The position numbers were made by a program, and so were the translations under genes. Of a DNA stretch of 64,000 nt, positions 24,761 to 37,100 are shown in pieces. Positions within the stretch are counted from its first letter, which is position 1. Each line of letters starts with the position of its first letter. The stretch is from Hydractinia symbiolongicarpus (taxonomy: Eukaryota; Cnidaria; Hydrozoa; Anthoathecata; Hydractiniidae): contig NC_079875.1 in assembly GCF_029227915.1 (NCBI RefSeq), forward strand, positions 23,551,001-23,615,000, written 5' to 3'. The notes below the pieces were generated by a model that had not been told where the DNA came from, made no database searches, and worked only from the letters and a program-made list of their open reading frames with translations.

Positions 24761-24800
24761 TTAACCCTATTCGGTCCGGGGGGGATTCACCCCCTGACGG
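24761..24800 (+). mobile_element. piggyBac-type MITE end (one end only)
   Basis: TTAACCCTATTCGGTCCGGG begins with the TTAA target used by piggyBac-type elements. It runs into a GGGGGGGATTCACCCCC hairpin, a layout seen at the ends of TTAA-class MITEs. The first eight bases after TTAA (CCCTATTC) resemble the CCCTTTCA end of the piggyBac at 18035. A matching second end could not be found within the next kilobase, so the element may be truncated. Confidence 0.4.
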
Positions 24801-26700
24801 TATTATTTTAATAACTTCTAATACTATGTTGCATAGCTACAATACTTACTGAGTTTCAATAACTATTCCAAATTTTTAGGTCCCATACCTTTCAGAGGCT
24901 TTGATAATGGCCATTACTCGAAACTACCCCTAAAAATCTCTATGAAACCCGTAAAATGGGGAAATGGGCGGGTTCATCAATTTGTTCAACAAGAACCAAA
25001 GACAGGAATGTTTGTAGGGACATAGGCTTTGAAGGTGGTAGCCCCAGACGGATACAGTTTTGCTACACTAGAATTGTATAGCGAGGAGCCGTAACAAATT
25101 CGGGAAAACAGAAGATTACAACAAATGATTGAGCGATTCAAATCACCTGCTCTGTTACATTTTTCAGGAGTTTCTAGGAAATATGACAGGACAACACACT
25201 TTTTTTGTAAGAACAATTGTATAAAGACAGGACCCTAATATTTTCTCATTAAATTGGAACAAAATTTGTTTAAAAACTAACAATCAAGGTCTGAATTTTG
25301 TAACAAAATAAGAACAAACCAAAATCTGAATTTTCTTGCATTTTTTTTCAATCCACCCAAACCTTTCAAAAGTGAGACCAAAATAGGAATAAATTCGTGT
25401 AGTATGAAAAACAACGTAAGAATAGATCAGGTGATTACATTCTTGCCTATACATGTAAACTTCCACTTTTCGGAGATTAGTTAGATGACCTAAAAAGATA
25501 AAAAAAAAACATAAGATAGAAAGAAAATGACAAAGATTATTTCAATACATCCATGTTACGGGCAAACTGAAATTTTTCAAGTTACAACAATGGTTTTATG
25601 GAGAACAAAAACAACAACATCAGTTTGTCTGACCTATTGCAAACATAAAGCATATATTTATATAAGAAACATGATTATAAGAAACACTAGGCTGATATTA
25701 CAAGTACTTTCCACTGTCTTATTCAAAAACGAATTAATAAATCGACTAGTTTTTGCTGAAAAGTATATCGGCCTTAATCATAGGAATAAATTCTCGTTTA
25801 AAGTTAAAAAATATCAAAAAAAACTAAAAAAATAGATGTTTTTTATAGTTTGCTGCAACTCTTTATTTTTATTGCATTTTAAACATGTTTTCTATATTTA
25901 ATAAGATATTGAAATTTAAAACCAGTATTGATTACTGCGTACACACTTTATGCTCAAAATAATTTTACAAACTCAATGTTCTTTTGACAAAATTTGATTT
26001 TGCTTGCACAATTCTCTTACAAGGAGGAAAATTTGTGCATTAAAAAACCTTACATGTATGTTTTTTTGTAATAAAAACACTCTTACATATCCAGGAGACA
26101 ACATTACATAAATTTTTCTATTTTTTTAAATATTTTTATGTATGTGTAAACTTTATCTCCCAGAAACAATAATTACATTAACAGTCGCCAAAATTCTTGA
26201 ACAAAAGCCCACTAGGATGTTGCATGTTCATTTGTGACGTAACACGTCGTACATAGCTCAACAGGACTTGTGAAAATTTACTTACTTTTTGTAAAATTCA
26301 TTGTGAAGTTCCAATGTTATAGTGTTAAAAGATTTAACAACATGCGAAAGTAGGTAAACAAAGTAGAACTTCCAGGTAAAGGCACCTTTTGATAAAATAG
26401 TTCAGTTTAGAACATATATCAGTAAAAAGACGCTAGTAGCCACAGTTTAAACGTTTTTAACCATAATTTGACTTTCTCCACCTTATAGGTCACCATTTTT
26501 TGCACCTTTTTGCACTTTTTCTGATTTTTCCACGCATGTACAAGAATCGCTTAAAAACGTAAATGAGCGAATATATACCTTAAAGCTTACCTCCCACTTT
26601 AAAAAAAGTAATCAAAAATCAACTCAAAATATTGTACTAATTATGGGAAAAAATCGCCATCTTGTGTCCCGTAAATAAATGCCTTCGCGGGAGGGCTTGT
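24801..26700. other. No gene supported
   Basis: A 102-codon plus-strand frame at 25527-25835 has a basic, lysine-rich tail and no recognisable domain. It is flanked by very AT-rich sequence and is not called. Nothing else stands out. Confidence 0.4.
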
Positions 26701-26749
26701 GACGTCAACTCCACGACAATAAATTCGCTGACTCTGTCGTGGCCCAGGT

Positions 26750-26787
26750 TTTTATATATACAAAGCGGTTTTATATATACAAAGCGG
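26750..26787. repeat. Two perfect copies of a 19-bp unit
   Basis: TTTTATATATACAAAGCGG occurs twice head to tail without mismatch. Just upstream, CCACGACA at 26711 and TGTCGTGG at 26735 can form a hairpin, and a CRE palindrome TGACGTCA lies at 26700. Confidence 0.8.
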
Positions 26788-26935
26788 TTGGTGTTTTGTT
26801 TTTCAACATTTGTAACAGGTACTGAGGATGTAACAGGTATATACTGAAGATAAGTAAACACTTGTTTTTTTTACTTTCCTTTTTTAAAACTGAGTTCCCG
26901 TGAAAAGTTGTGGGTTTTTTTTTTCTTTCTAAGTT

Positions 26936-27158
26936 TCGGCCATTAAAAAGTCTACAAAACCTGACAGTGAATCAGACTTTAGCTGGGAAAGATGTTACGA
27001 GGATGAGAATGGAGGTGGAAGCAATAGCTTAGTAGTGAACCGTGGCCTTTTTCGCTATTCCGATGCCATGAGAATGAGATTGGCTCTTTCCGACTTGTGT
27101 AGAGACTTACAGAAATTCCCACAAAGACGGGTAGCAGCGCCGGGAAGTATATTTTAAA
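26936..27158 (+). CDS. Exon-like ORF of unknown function
   Basis: After a long pyrimidine tract ending CTTTCTAAG (a good splice acceptor), a frame without a start codon stays open for about 73 codons. Its product looks protein-like rather than random: acidic and serine-rich at first (KPDSESDFSWERCYEDENG), then GLFRYSDAMRMRLALSDLCR and a basic PQRR. A possible donor CGG|GTAGCA follows at about 27128; otherwise the frame stops at 27156-27158. No partner exons or family were recognised. It may be an internal exon or a transposon fragment. Confidence 0.3.
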
Positions 27159-27159
27159 G

Positions 27160-28690
27160 TAAAAAAGAAGCTATTTTAGGTTATCAGAGCTAACCATGGC
27201 GGGTGACATTTTATTTTACTTTCTATGCCGCGCCGCAATCCCTAAGATCCCTGTTGGTTAGAAGAGTTAGACTCCGAAAGCGTTTTTAATTTCGAAGATT
27301 AGTAGAAAACTTGATTTTATGGCTAGACTATATATTACAGGTATTCTAGCCAAAAAAAAGTTTCTTCAAATCTTTCTAAAATTGCCCATAATTGCTTGCG
27401 ATTGCTTCTTCTTACCTATAATAGATGTAATTTAAAAATCATTTTATCAAAAAAATGTATGGACGCAACCTGGTTCTCAGCGCCTATTGTCTCGTTATAC
27501 TTCATAACACGTAGCTAAACTTCCAAATTTACAACAAACAAAATTTACACACTTTTAAAATGACCAGAATTTATTTATCGTTTAAATAAGAAGCCCTGCG
27601 GCTTGAAGATTTCCGTCAATAGCCTGGAAATTTGAAGCGGACTTTGAAAACGGAGAATTATGGGGTAAACAAATCACCGAGTATCCCAATTCTCAGTTTT
27701 TATTGTAACTAACCTGTATTGTTAAAATACAATCTAATAAATAAAAAATAAAATAAAATTTTTACATAGCCATATGAAGTATTCTAAAATAACAGTTAAA
27801 CTTTAACTGGATATTTGTAAAACTGATCAGGAAATTCTGAAAATTTCTGAATACAAATCTTGTTATGTATAAACTTGACAATTCGAATATAATAACTTTT
27901 GAACGAGCTCCATTTAAATGAAGGAAGTAGTTCATTGTTAATTAATTCAGCAAAAAATACATATTAGCGTTCAAATATTTCAGTATTTAGGCCTTCAGAA
28001 TTTACTCTCCTGTTGAAGATTTGTTTAAATGTTGATGGTGCATGGTTTGATAACAGCTGATCTGAAAAAGAAAGTACGTTTTAAAAATGAGAAACAAGAA
28101 TACAATTTTGCCATGAACTGAAATTTCATTAGGTTGTTTAATTATTGCATCTTTAACCTCTCTTTGCCTCTTTGATTTGAAAAGGGAATTTATTAAAAAG
28201 ATACAAATCAATGACATGTGATGCACAAGGCATATTATATTATAAATATATATAAATATTTTTGTTGAAAAAACAACATTTTAAGCAGGCGATCCAAGAT
28301 TTTGAAATCTGTGTACAATACAGGATTTATTTTGGCGAAATCGATTTATTGAATTCAAAAAATTTAACTGTTTGTTATCCTTTTTTGATTCGAATTCCTA
28401 AATTTGAATTTCTTTTCGGAGAGTCTGATTAGTTGCATTTTTCTGAAAATACTTCTGAAATTTTAAATTGACGAATTGAATTCAACAATTTGAAACAAAA
28501 AAGGGTAAACACACAATAAACTTGCGGATTTGATAAATCGATGGTCCTTTTCGTGAGATTTTTAAAAATCAAGTCTTTTCTAAGAAATCTTAGAAAAATA
28601 TTTTGTGATACTTGTTCAAGAAAGATTTTCAAGAAAATTAGGCACTCAAAGAGAACTGATAATTAGCCAGTAACAGAATAGTTAGCCATT
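27160..28690. other. No gene seen
   Basis: AT-rich sequence. The open frames near 28.0-28.6 kb on the minus strand are lysine/phenylalanine-rich chance frames without domains. Confidence 0.5.
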
Positions 28691-28696
28691 TTCAAT

Positions 28697-28925
28697 GGCA
28701 CCATAGCTTGTGGTTATAACTCTGGCACTTTGTGCTGAAGAATGGGGTTCGATTCCCCTTGGCAGCAATTCAATATGGGCGAGTGAATGTTACGATAGCC
28801 CTAGGTTAACCCACCATGTGAGGGAAATAGGGCTTTTGGATGTTGCAGGGATTTGTCTGGTAGAGTGAGGACCCTAATTGAGTCTGCGTTGCTCAAAATG
28901 AGCATTAAATACTCTAGGACTTTTC
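28697..28925 (+). mobile_element. tRNA-derived SINE candidate
   Basis: A tRNA-like head with box A (TAGCTTGTGGTT at 28704) and a perfect box B (GGTTCGATTCC at 28746) is followed by a non-tRNA body to about 28920. Acceptor and anticodon arms do not pair properly, so this is not a working tRNA gene. The body contains GGGCTTTTGGATGTTGCAGG and GGTAGAGTGAGGACCC. An exact 3' end could not be assigned. Confidence 0.5.
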
Positions 28926-31900
28926 AACAGTTATCTGTTAAGAACACAAGGAAGCTTTTAACGGCTAATTATACTATGCGTAGCGTCTAATTATCCTACA
29001 TCAGCTAAATATATAAATATATATATATATATATAAAAATCCTATGCTAATATACCTTTTTATCTGACAGAAGTAGCCCCACAAAGTGTTGCTTGGAAGC
29101 TTTTTTAGCCCCCTTTTCCCCCATAAGAACAGGAGTCGGGTGAGTCTGGTGAGTCGGGTGTCCAGTAATGGAAAAATTACGCAAAGCAGGACAAAGGCTT
29201 TTTGTTGCTGGCTCTTTAAGAAAATAAGAACTCTAATCAAAGCACCATTTTGTGTAGCTAGCTAGCTAGCTATCTGGCTCTATACGATGTTATTATACGA
29301 TAGTGAGTATATAAGTAATTTCACGACTATTAAAAGGGGTATGTCAGCACCAAAAATTGAGATAGCTAGCTAGCCAGCACACCTTTCTCACTTAATAAAA
29401 AATAATTCTTACCGGATAAAATACACGATTTTAAAAAATGTGCTTAGCTCCCCAGCTACATCAATAAAACTACTACGACCAAACCATCAGAGACCAGCAA
29501 GTGGCAAGGGGGGCGAGCAACAAAATGTAAGCACTTTTAGTCATGGCCGTACACAAAATGTTCTGGCCACAAGAAGAGTACACAATCTCTGCTCAGATTG
29601 GTCATTTATTTGACATTGATTAAAATAAAGCATCTTCATTGGCTTATGAAAATATGGAAATTTTTCGAGGTTTTAGCCTGGACACAAACTTAGCAGCGTC
29701 CAGGCTCTGTGCTGTCTCTAGATATATATCTATCTTCCATCAGGCGATTTTAAAGATTCCGCCCCGCGTAGCGGCGACGGAAATCAATAAATTTCGAAGC
29801 TTCTCCAAACGAAAGAAGCTGCATGTGAAATTTTGTTGCAAACATTTAAGTTAATCGTAAAACACAACATATACGTCTGCACATGACCTTTCTTCCCAAT
29901 AACGCCCAAGATAATCTCTTAAATCTAAGAGGTACCAGATTCTTAACTCATCTCCATATCTTGCAGATATGTTAAGATTATCAAATTGAAGATAAGTTTT
30001 CATGATATCCAGGTACAGAGTAAGAATAAAGCGGGTTTGAATTCGGAATGAAAAGCGCTTGCAGGCTGAAAGATTTTGGATTTTCAACTTCATCCATGCA
30101 TGCACGACTTCTCCGAATTTTTACCCTTTCAAAGGCGGAATTAAATTAAAATTTCTAATTTTTGGAGCGAAAATTCTCATTTTCAATCGCAAAAATCTCC
30201 GCAACTAGCAACACCTATGAGCTGATTTTAAGCCCATTCGATGGGTAGTTTGATGCTCTTTAAAACGTTGTCCAGTTCTCCTCCACACCGGGGTAGTGCA
30301 AGTCACTGCATGCTTTGCACAATTGATTTATTGCTGTGGAACTACAGAGAGCAGGAAGGGGTTAATGGGTGCAGTCGAAATATAACAATTCATCTTCTTA
30401 GGTATTTTGGCCCGAAGTTGGGTAGACATCCATGAAGAAAGATCCAAAATGGCGAAATTCGGAAAAAAATTCGTCTCATTAAAGAGTAAGATAAAAAACA
30501 TCCTCACCAGGGAAAAACTGAGAATGCCATATATTTAAACACAGAAATCTTAGCAGATCGAAAAATAACAAACAGTTAAAACGCATCGAAAAAACCAGAA
30601 AAAGCTTTTTAACAAATAAATTTCCGAAAACTCTGTGAAGTATTTCCCTCGACCAACCAAGGTGAATTTCCCGACTATGTGTCAGAGCCTTCTTGACTCC
30701 AATATTTCCCCTCTTTTTTTCCAATCCTCAGTAAGAGCAAACCTACAAAAAGGAAATGAACATTCATTAGTGTTCATCGGGAACTGTGAGCTTCAGGTGA
30801 AGTTAGTTATTTGAAATTGAAGGTGAAAAATTTTGATATGAGTGAATGATGGTTTAAAAATGTTTTGTAGTTTGAACTGGTAACTATCCAGTAGTTCTGG
30901 TTTATAAGTTGATATAGGGGCAGAAAAATCCAGGAGCTCAGGTTTAGGGTCAAAAAGGAGGAGCTAAATCCACTTGAAAATGTTCCAAGAAGTGTTAGTT
31001 CGATAAGTATTTTGGCGATTTTTCACGAAATGAAAATGGCAACATTTTTTTTTTTAACCTTCCTTTGACACGACACAATTCACTTTACTGACGATAAAAT
31101 TTGCTGCATGACCTTCGTTTTTTGTCCGCCAGTTTTTCCTTTTTCAAGACATTTCTGATAAATTGATATTTAAACAAAGATGAAACTTTTTGCGTGGTCA
31201 TGTTTTGGAACTAACTTTTCCAGAAAAAAAAAGTTAAAAAAAGGTGAAAATACCTTTGCGATTACAAAAGAAGAAAAACATAGGTATTTTTCCTTACTTT
31301 TTTTGCTCGAATCCATTTTCTTTCTCTGGAATCACCTGAACATGGAAAGGATCTGCCAAATTGACCGCATGGGATTCATACAAAGTTAAAGGGCAAAATA
31401 TTGTTTGACGCATTTCTCAAACAAAATTGCAATTGAAGGTTGAAACGAAACGAAACTGACTAAAGTAGATACAGTGGAAGAAAAGAGAGAGGTATAATAA
31501 GTAGCTAGCCGCTGGGAAAAACGGTATAGGAATCTCAAAATATGAATGCAAACAAAGACAATTGGGGAATATACTAACCAATTTCTCTTTTCAAAAATTG
31601 CAAAATTGAATAACACACTTCGAGCGTGTCTCGATCGTCGAAATAGACTAGTCCCTCCTCGAACGTCAGAAGAACTGCTCGACCATACGGAGAAGTTATT
31701 CAAAATGACGCAACACGACTTCGGCTTCAGCATTTTTTGATACTTGAACGCTTGCGAACGCCAAAAAATCCCCAGGTTGAGGTTGCCTAAACCCATCCTG
31801 CCGCTCGCCCCTGCGGGTCAAATTGTTGAGTGAGCTTTTCAGGCCAATCAATATATAGCGAGGGGGCGGGTATAGTTGATTTTCGGCCAAAGATGGAGAA

Positions 31901-33079
31901 AATTCCGTGCGTTGCGTTTGAATAAGAATTCGGATATGATACGAAATCTTAATTAGGATTGTGTTATTTTTGTCAAAATATGCTGTCCTCCTCTAAAACG
32001 ACATCTCCATCGAGAGCCAACGTTACTATTGTAATTGTTGCAATTCAATGTAGCTTCTTCACCATGTTTAAGTTTCAACTTTTTGATGGTGCCAGTATTA
32101 CTAAAAGAACCATGTGTAGCTTGTAACTATGTTGGAATTTATATACAAAACCAAAGAAAACAAGAAAGCCGGATAGCTTTAGAACTGGGGTACTACTGGT
32201 CAGCATAAAAAAATGAACTTTTGTAGAGTTTTTCTTACGCGTTCTCCCAAATCTGAAAACTGCGGAGCATGTGCATTAGCAAAGCTTTCGTTACAATTCT
32301 GCTTTCTGTTGCCCTTATCAGTACCTTGTGTCGCAGAGAAATGTTCCTTGGATAGGCTATAACCGTTCGGCCAAGTAAACATCGAGGAACAATGAAAGCG
32401 CGGAGGAACCACTTGGATTTGGAATTATAAATTTCTATTTATACAGTTTTATTTCAGGTTGTTAATAAGTAATTTTTAACGCGATGGGAGAATTCATAAA
32501 ATTTTCGAGTTTAAGAATTGCAAAAGTTTATTCGGGACGAGCGTCAATTGTCTGGTTTTGAACAAAATAAAAGCGGCAAAATCATCTGTCAAATAGCTAA
32601 ATAAACATACTGCACTAAAATATTGCAAGTTTTCCTATAAACTTGGATAATCAGCTAAATCATGAATTTCTCTAAATTTGACAATAATTGCAGTGCCATC
32701 AGGACTAGATAATCCTTGGTTATCTCGACTATGAGAATCCACTAGATAAACAAAACACCAAATAAAAAAAATAGAAATTGTAAATCATTTGACTATGAAT
32801 AAAAATCGTTCAAAAGAAATGTTATGGTGATGTCTTGTGACTTTACTCGTATTAACAAAGAAAGCTCAGGGCACGATAACATGATATAGTATTCTTACTA
32901 TTGTGCAGTAAATCACCTTTCTTAAAAACATATTTTAGATCATCTTAATTCCAATGACTAATGGTTTTAAAAACCAAAAAGCATACACTAAAAAGATATG
33001 CAAGATCATTGAATACCCCCTGTAGGACCAAATTGAAGATCTCTTTGGTGACATGAACCTTAAAGAATTTTTAAAAAAA
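28926..33079. other. Mostly empty; AT and TAGC microsatellites
   Basis: A (TA)n run lies at 29008-29035 and a TAGC tetranucleotide run at 29255-29272. Around 31850, CCAAT, TATATA and GGGGGCGGG strings lie within 35 bp and could form a promoter, but no gene follows on either strand. Minus-strand frames at 29851-30105 and 31386-31890 show no domain and are not called. Confidence 0.4.
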
Positions 33080-33304
33080 TTAAGGACTAGGATTTGATTC
33101 AACATCACCTGCAGGCAACAGCAAAAAATCGAAAAAAAAATATAGGTTTGTATGAAACATGTGGCAAAATCGAACAACGCTGAACATGGCTGCATGGATG
33201 CCAGGCAAAATATAATAGAATATATTCCACCATTGCATAAAAAGCAGAATTATTTGATTTACCCCAACATAAACAAACACACACAAAAAACAGCACAACA
33301 GCAC
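33080..33304 (-). pseudogene. Hydrophobic leader plus 2A-like motif, retrotransposon N-terminus
   Basis: The 74-codon minus-strand frame begins with a strongly hydrophobic leader (LLCCFLCVFVYVG). It ends at DFLLLPAGDVESNPSP directly before a stop. The end matches the 2A ribosome-skipping motif D(V/I)E-NPGP, preceded by the LLL-AG context. In many animals this motif sits at the N-terminus of CR1/L2-type non-LTR retrotransposon proteins, often behind a signal-like leader. Here the key glycine is serine (NPSP), which would abolish skipping. No endonuclease or reverse transcriptase follows, so the copy is truncated. Confidence 0.5.
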
Positions 33305-33742
33305 ACGGATGTTTCAAAAAGACCGAGCTGAGAATGCCACGAGAGAATCAAGAGCCACGATGCTGATACAGCCGATCGAATGCATATTGCCACAAGAAAC
33401 TGTACAACCATGTGTTGAACGCCACGTTGAGTGCTTAATAAAGCTGTAAACTGCACCACACATCCAGGTGGAGCTCTTTAGAACAGGTATACACTATGCT
33501 CTATATTAAGTGAAGAACACACACCATTATAGTGTTAGATATTTTTCAAAAAATAACTTTCCTGCAATTTTAGCTAAAATAAATATAAATAAAAACACTG
33601 TTTACAACTCGTTGTTATCCCGTCTTAACAAAGAAGGTCGACCATCCTTTTTTCTCTTTCAAAATATGTTCCCGGCAAAAGTACAAAAATGAATTTTAGG
33701 TAAGCGCGGTTGGTACCGGTAATATCACACATCCATATCGCA

Positions 33743-33860
33743 TCTATATTATAATACACGTATAGGTCTGTCCGTCTGTCACGCAAAGCAAGTAACGAGA
33801 GCCACGCAATGTATAAAAAGAACGAGCGAAGCCGTGGATTTTCCACGGGGTACCGACTAG
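33743..33860 (+). mobile_element. Short non-autonomous Helitron, 118 bp
   Basis: Starts TCTATATTATAATACACGTA, contains GTCTGTCCGTCTGTCACGCAAA and ends with hairpin CCGTGGATTTTCCACGGGG, then TACCGACTAG. The flanks are A before and T after, the dinucleotide into which Helitrons insert. All defining features (5' TC, 3' CTAG, hairpin about 10 nt inside, no TIR, no duplication) are present. It has no coding capacity. Confidence 0.85.
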
Positions 33861-33879
33861 TGTGTGATAATAATAAAGA

Positions 33880-34145
33880 GCATGATAGGTAGCTAGCTAC
33901 TGTAGATAGCCACAAACTCAAACATTAAAATAAATAATTTTGGCCAGGATAAAAAGCTCTTATACCAAACTGATTAAAAACTTAAAAATAATAGCAATAA
34001 TTTAGGCTAGCGAGCTAGCTACCTAGCTAGAGCATGGCCCCTCAAAATCTACGTTTGTAGCCGAAATTTTGAAATCGGTTTGTTTAAGATTTATAAATGG
34101 CTAGAAAGCGTGACAACATTTTTATCCTAACATGCAAAATATATA
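33880..34145. repeat. Dispersed repeat copy
   Basis: Strings such as AGGATAAAAAGCTCTTATAC, CAAACTGATTAAAAACTT and TCAAAATCTACGTTTGTAG match the 2.7-2.95 kb repeat in order and spacing. A shorter match lies at 36390-36430. TAGCTAGC runs are embedded. It starts 20 bp after the Helitron at 33743-33860. Confidence 0.55.
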
Positions 34146-37100
34146 AAACGCACAATGCAAAGCTTTTAAAATAGAAAAAGGTCAAGAAACGACCTAAAAA
34201 CTTTCAAAATGGCCACCATTACATTAGATCGTCCACCAAGCATGCCGTCATCGCTTAAACTTGTACCCAAAAAAAAATACACAGGATAACCATAACAACT
34301 TCGTAACAGCGGCGTGAGTGATAGCAAGTATGTTAAACGCTGAAAGGATTGGGAAAAAGCTCGCGAGCAGCGTTTTAAAACAAAACGCAGCCGAAACTAG
34401 AAACTGGGTACCCTAGTTAATTAAACTGTTCATTCAGGAAAAAAATATTGCAAAAAATTAAATTATAAAACGATTTCTGATAAAAATAAGATTCGATAGT
34501 ATGGGAAACAAGCCAATCGGATTGCTGAGAGCTTTCTTTGTTTCAACGAGATCTCCGTTAGGTAAACTTAATTTTTTTATGCAATTTTTTTGCCTGGCTA
34601 ACCAGACTTAGTTTTTTTATTTTTGTGCATGATTTAAGGTTGCAAGAGAGCCAGCTAGAAAATATATTTTTAAGGAGAAAAATTTTATTTACAGATTTCT
34701 AAATCTAAAATCTACTAAGATTACTACTTTAATAACCAATAAATAACTATATTTCACAACTAAGTATCTATATAATTTCTTAGAAATAAAAGTATGGAAT
34801 TTTTATGGCAATGTGATGAAATAAGTAGATTTTAGATGAACTTATTAGTAAACATCAGAAATGAGATCTCAAGATATCGACGAATACTTTACGTACTATG
34901 GTAGAACAGCATTTTTTCACCTTTTTGTATAATTTTTTTTATAACTTAAGAAATATTTTGGATCAGGAAAATCCGGAAAGAATAAGGAAAGTAAAAAAGG
35001 TGAGTTAAAAGGAAAAAATAGCACAGTGAAATAGACAAAGAAAGTGCCAAGGGAGCAATTTGAGAATTAGAATCAAGTTCTTTCCATTTGATTTGTTTTT
35101 AGCGTTATGTCTCGTCAATGACTCTGCAATCACAGCCAGAACATGTAAACTTATAATCTAATGAGAGCAAGCATTAAAGTTAACGAAGTTAGTAAATTTT
35201 ATCTTTATAAGAGAAGTCCTGTTTACTTCAAGTTTACATTATTTGTTAACTAAGGCCTGGTCTTACTTACCAAGATATGGAAGTTCAAAATAATGTATGT
35301 CAACAGGTAAGCGTCTACGCCCTTTCTTTTAAGACAACCTGGATAACACAGTATCATCAGTACTTCTTGCCAAACACCTCATTTTAAAAATCAATCAGCC
35401 GCCTCGATCGGACTTCTCCTCTAATAAGCGCCTTCGACTGTTTTTAATAAAGATTATTTTTCATCCATCCATTTTAAAACGCGCCTAAGCGTTTGTTTAA
35501 AAAAATATCCAGTTATCTTGTTTTCTCAACTAAAATATACATACGTCTTTTTCTTCTTATTCTCATAATAAGAAACATTCTAGAACCGAAAATGTTGCTA
35601 CTCTGTTATATTAATTTAAATGTCAACTTCCATACCATAATCTGAACCTCGTTCGCAGGGCGTTTTGCCTTGTTGATGAAATTGATTCTGTAATAATGGC
35701 TCAGGTGCCACAAGACCCTGGGGACGAGGTTGACATAATGCCTTTTTCTAAGAACACTGGGCTTAGAGTACCCTCAAAATGTTCTTATTTTTAACAAGAG
35801 GAGTACAAACACAAACATATATTGTGGTTAGTAATTTTAGCACTATCTAGAATATTTTTAAAACATGTTTCTGATTTTAAATTGTTCTTATGCCTTTTTC
35901 TACAACTTCTTTTAAACAACGTGTACCGTAATTCCTCTTTTTAGCCCCCCTCCCTTTATTTAGCCCCCTCTAATAAGCACTCTCTCCAGCGACTCAGAAA
36001 GTTATTTAGCCCCTCCCTTTTTTAACCCCCCCCCCCCCCCTCCCCCAAAAAAATAAAATAAAATAAAAAATAAAATAAAAAGGTAAAAGTAGACAAAGAA
36101 ATTCGATATTCTTCGTTGATTTAACGTCACATACAACGATATTCATATGTTGCAGCTTTAATTTTTTCTCCCTAAGTTTTCTTTGCAAAATATCTATGGT
36201 TCGTTTTTCACAACGGGATGTGTATGTTCCAGGCACTACTAGTCTATCTTCCAATTTTCTGTGACCAATTGGAAGGTTGGATGGAACAGTTTAAAAAAAC
36301 ACAGCGAAAACAGCCTGTTGTTACCCTGTTCAGCTTAAAATCAAACAGCAGTATATATCTCTTTATTTTGCAAACAAGTTTTCATGACGGTAGGATAAAT
36401 AGCTCTTATTCCAAACTGAACAAAAACGTCATTAGAACCCCATTGGTGTAAAGATCAGGTCAAGTTACAGAAACAGAAACTAGGGACATTATTTGTGCAT
36501 CTTGGGAAATTAAATAGGAAATAGTGAATAATTAAAGATTTTTAATACACGTTGACGATTGCATGAGAACCGCTTATGAGAATTTAAAAAACCTCAGTAA
36601 TAAGAAATGATGTTGAAAAAATTTCCCTAGCTATATGTTTTGTATATTAAAATAATTTTAGTTTCTGTAACTTGAGCCGCACTGGTGTATGCTCAGTAGC
36701 AGGGTTAAAAAAGTTTATTTCCCAACGTGCATACAATATATATATATATAGCTACAACCGCTACAAAAATATGGCTCTCCATCCCCCCCTTGATGTTAAA
36801 AACTGCTTTTTGTGGCTAAGCAACAGAACTGATTACACGTGACATACCTTTATAAACATCGATCATGTGTAATAACGGAACGTACTATCTGCAAAATAAA
36901 TGGCTAGCTATGTTTTTCCTGACTTTGCTAAACTTTTTGGTTCTTAGTATGTGGTATAAAATTTCCAGAGGCAACACATGTGGATGATTGTAGCTAGCTA
37001 GCTAGAACAAGCTATATATGTGATGGGACATTTCTACAAAGTAGAATACATGGAATCACAGTCCCAATGTTTACTTGCAGAAATGGAGGTAAGAATGTAA

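Noticed and set aside
25527-25835. 102-codon plus-strand gene
   Set aside because: No domain, very AT-rich context, low-complexity lysine tail and no splice or promoter support.
31840-31900. Promoter with CCAAT, TATA and GC box
   Set aside because: The spacing order is odd and only a 10-codon frame follows; no gene supports it.
36006-36254. Minus-strand ORF with VVPGTYTSRCEKRTIDIL
   Set aside because: It vaguely resembles a peptide at 33.7 kb inside a Helitron region; no domain, and it runs into a homopolymer tract.
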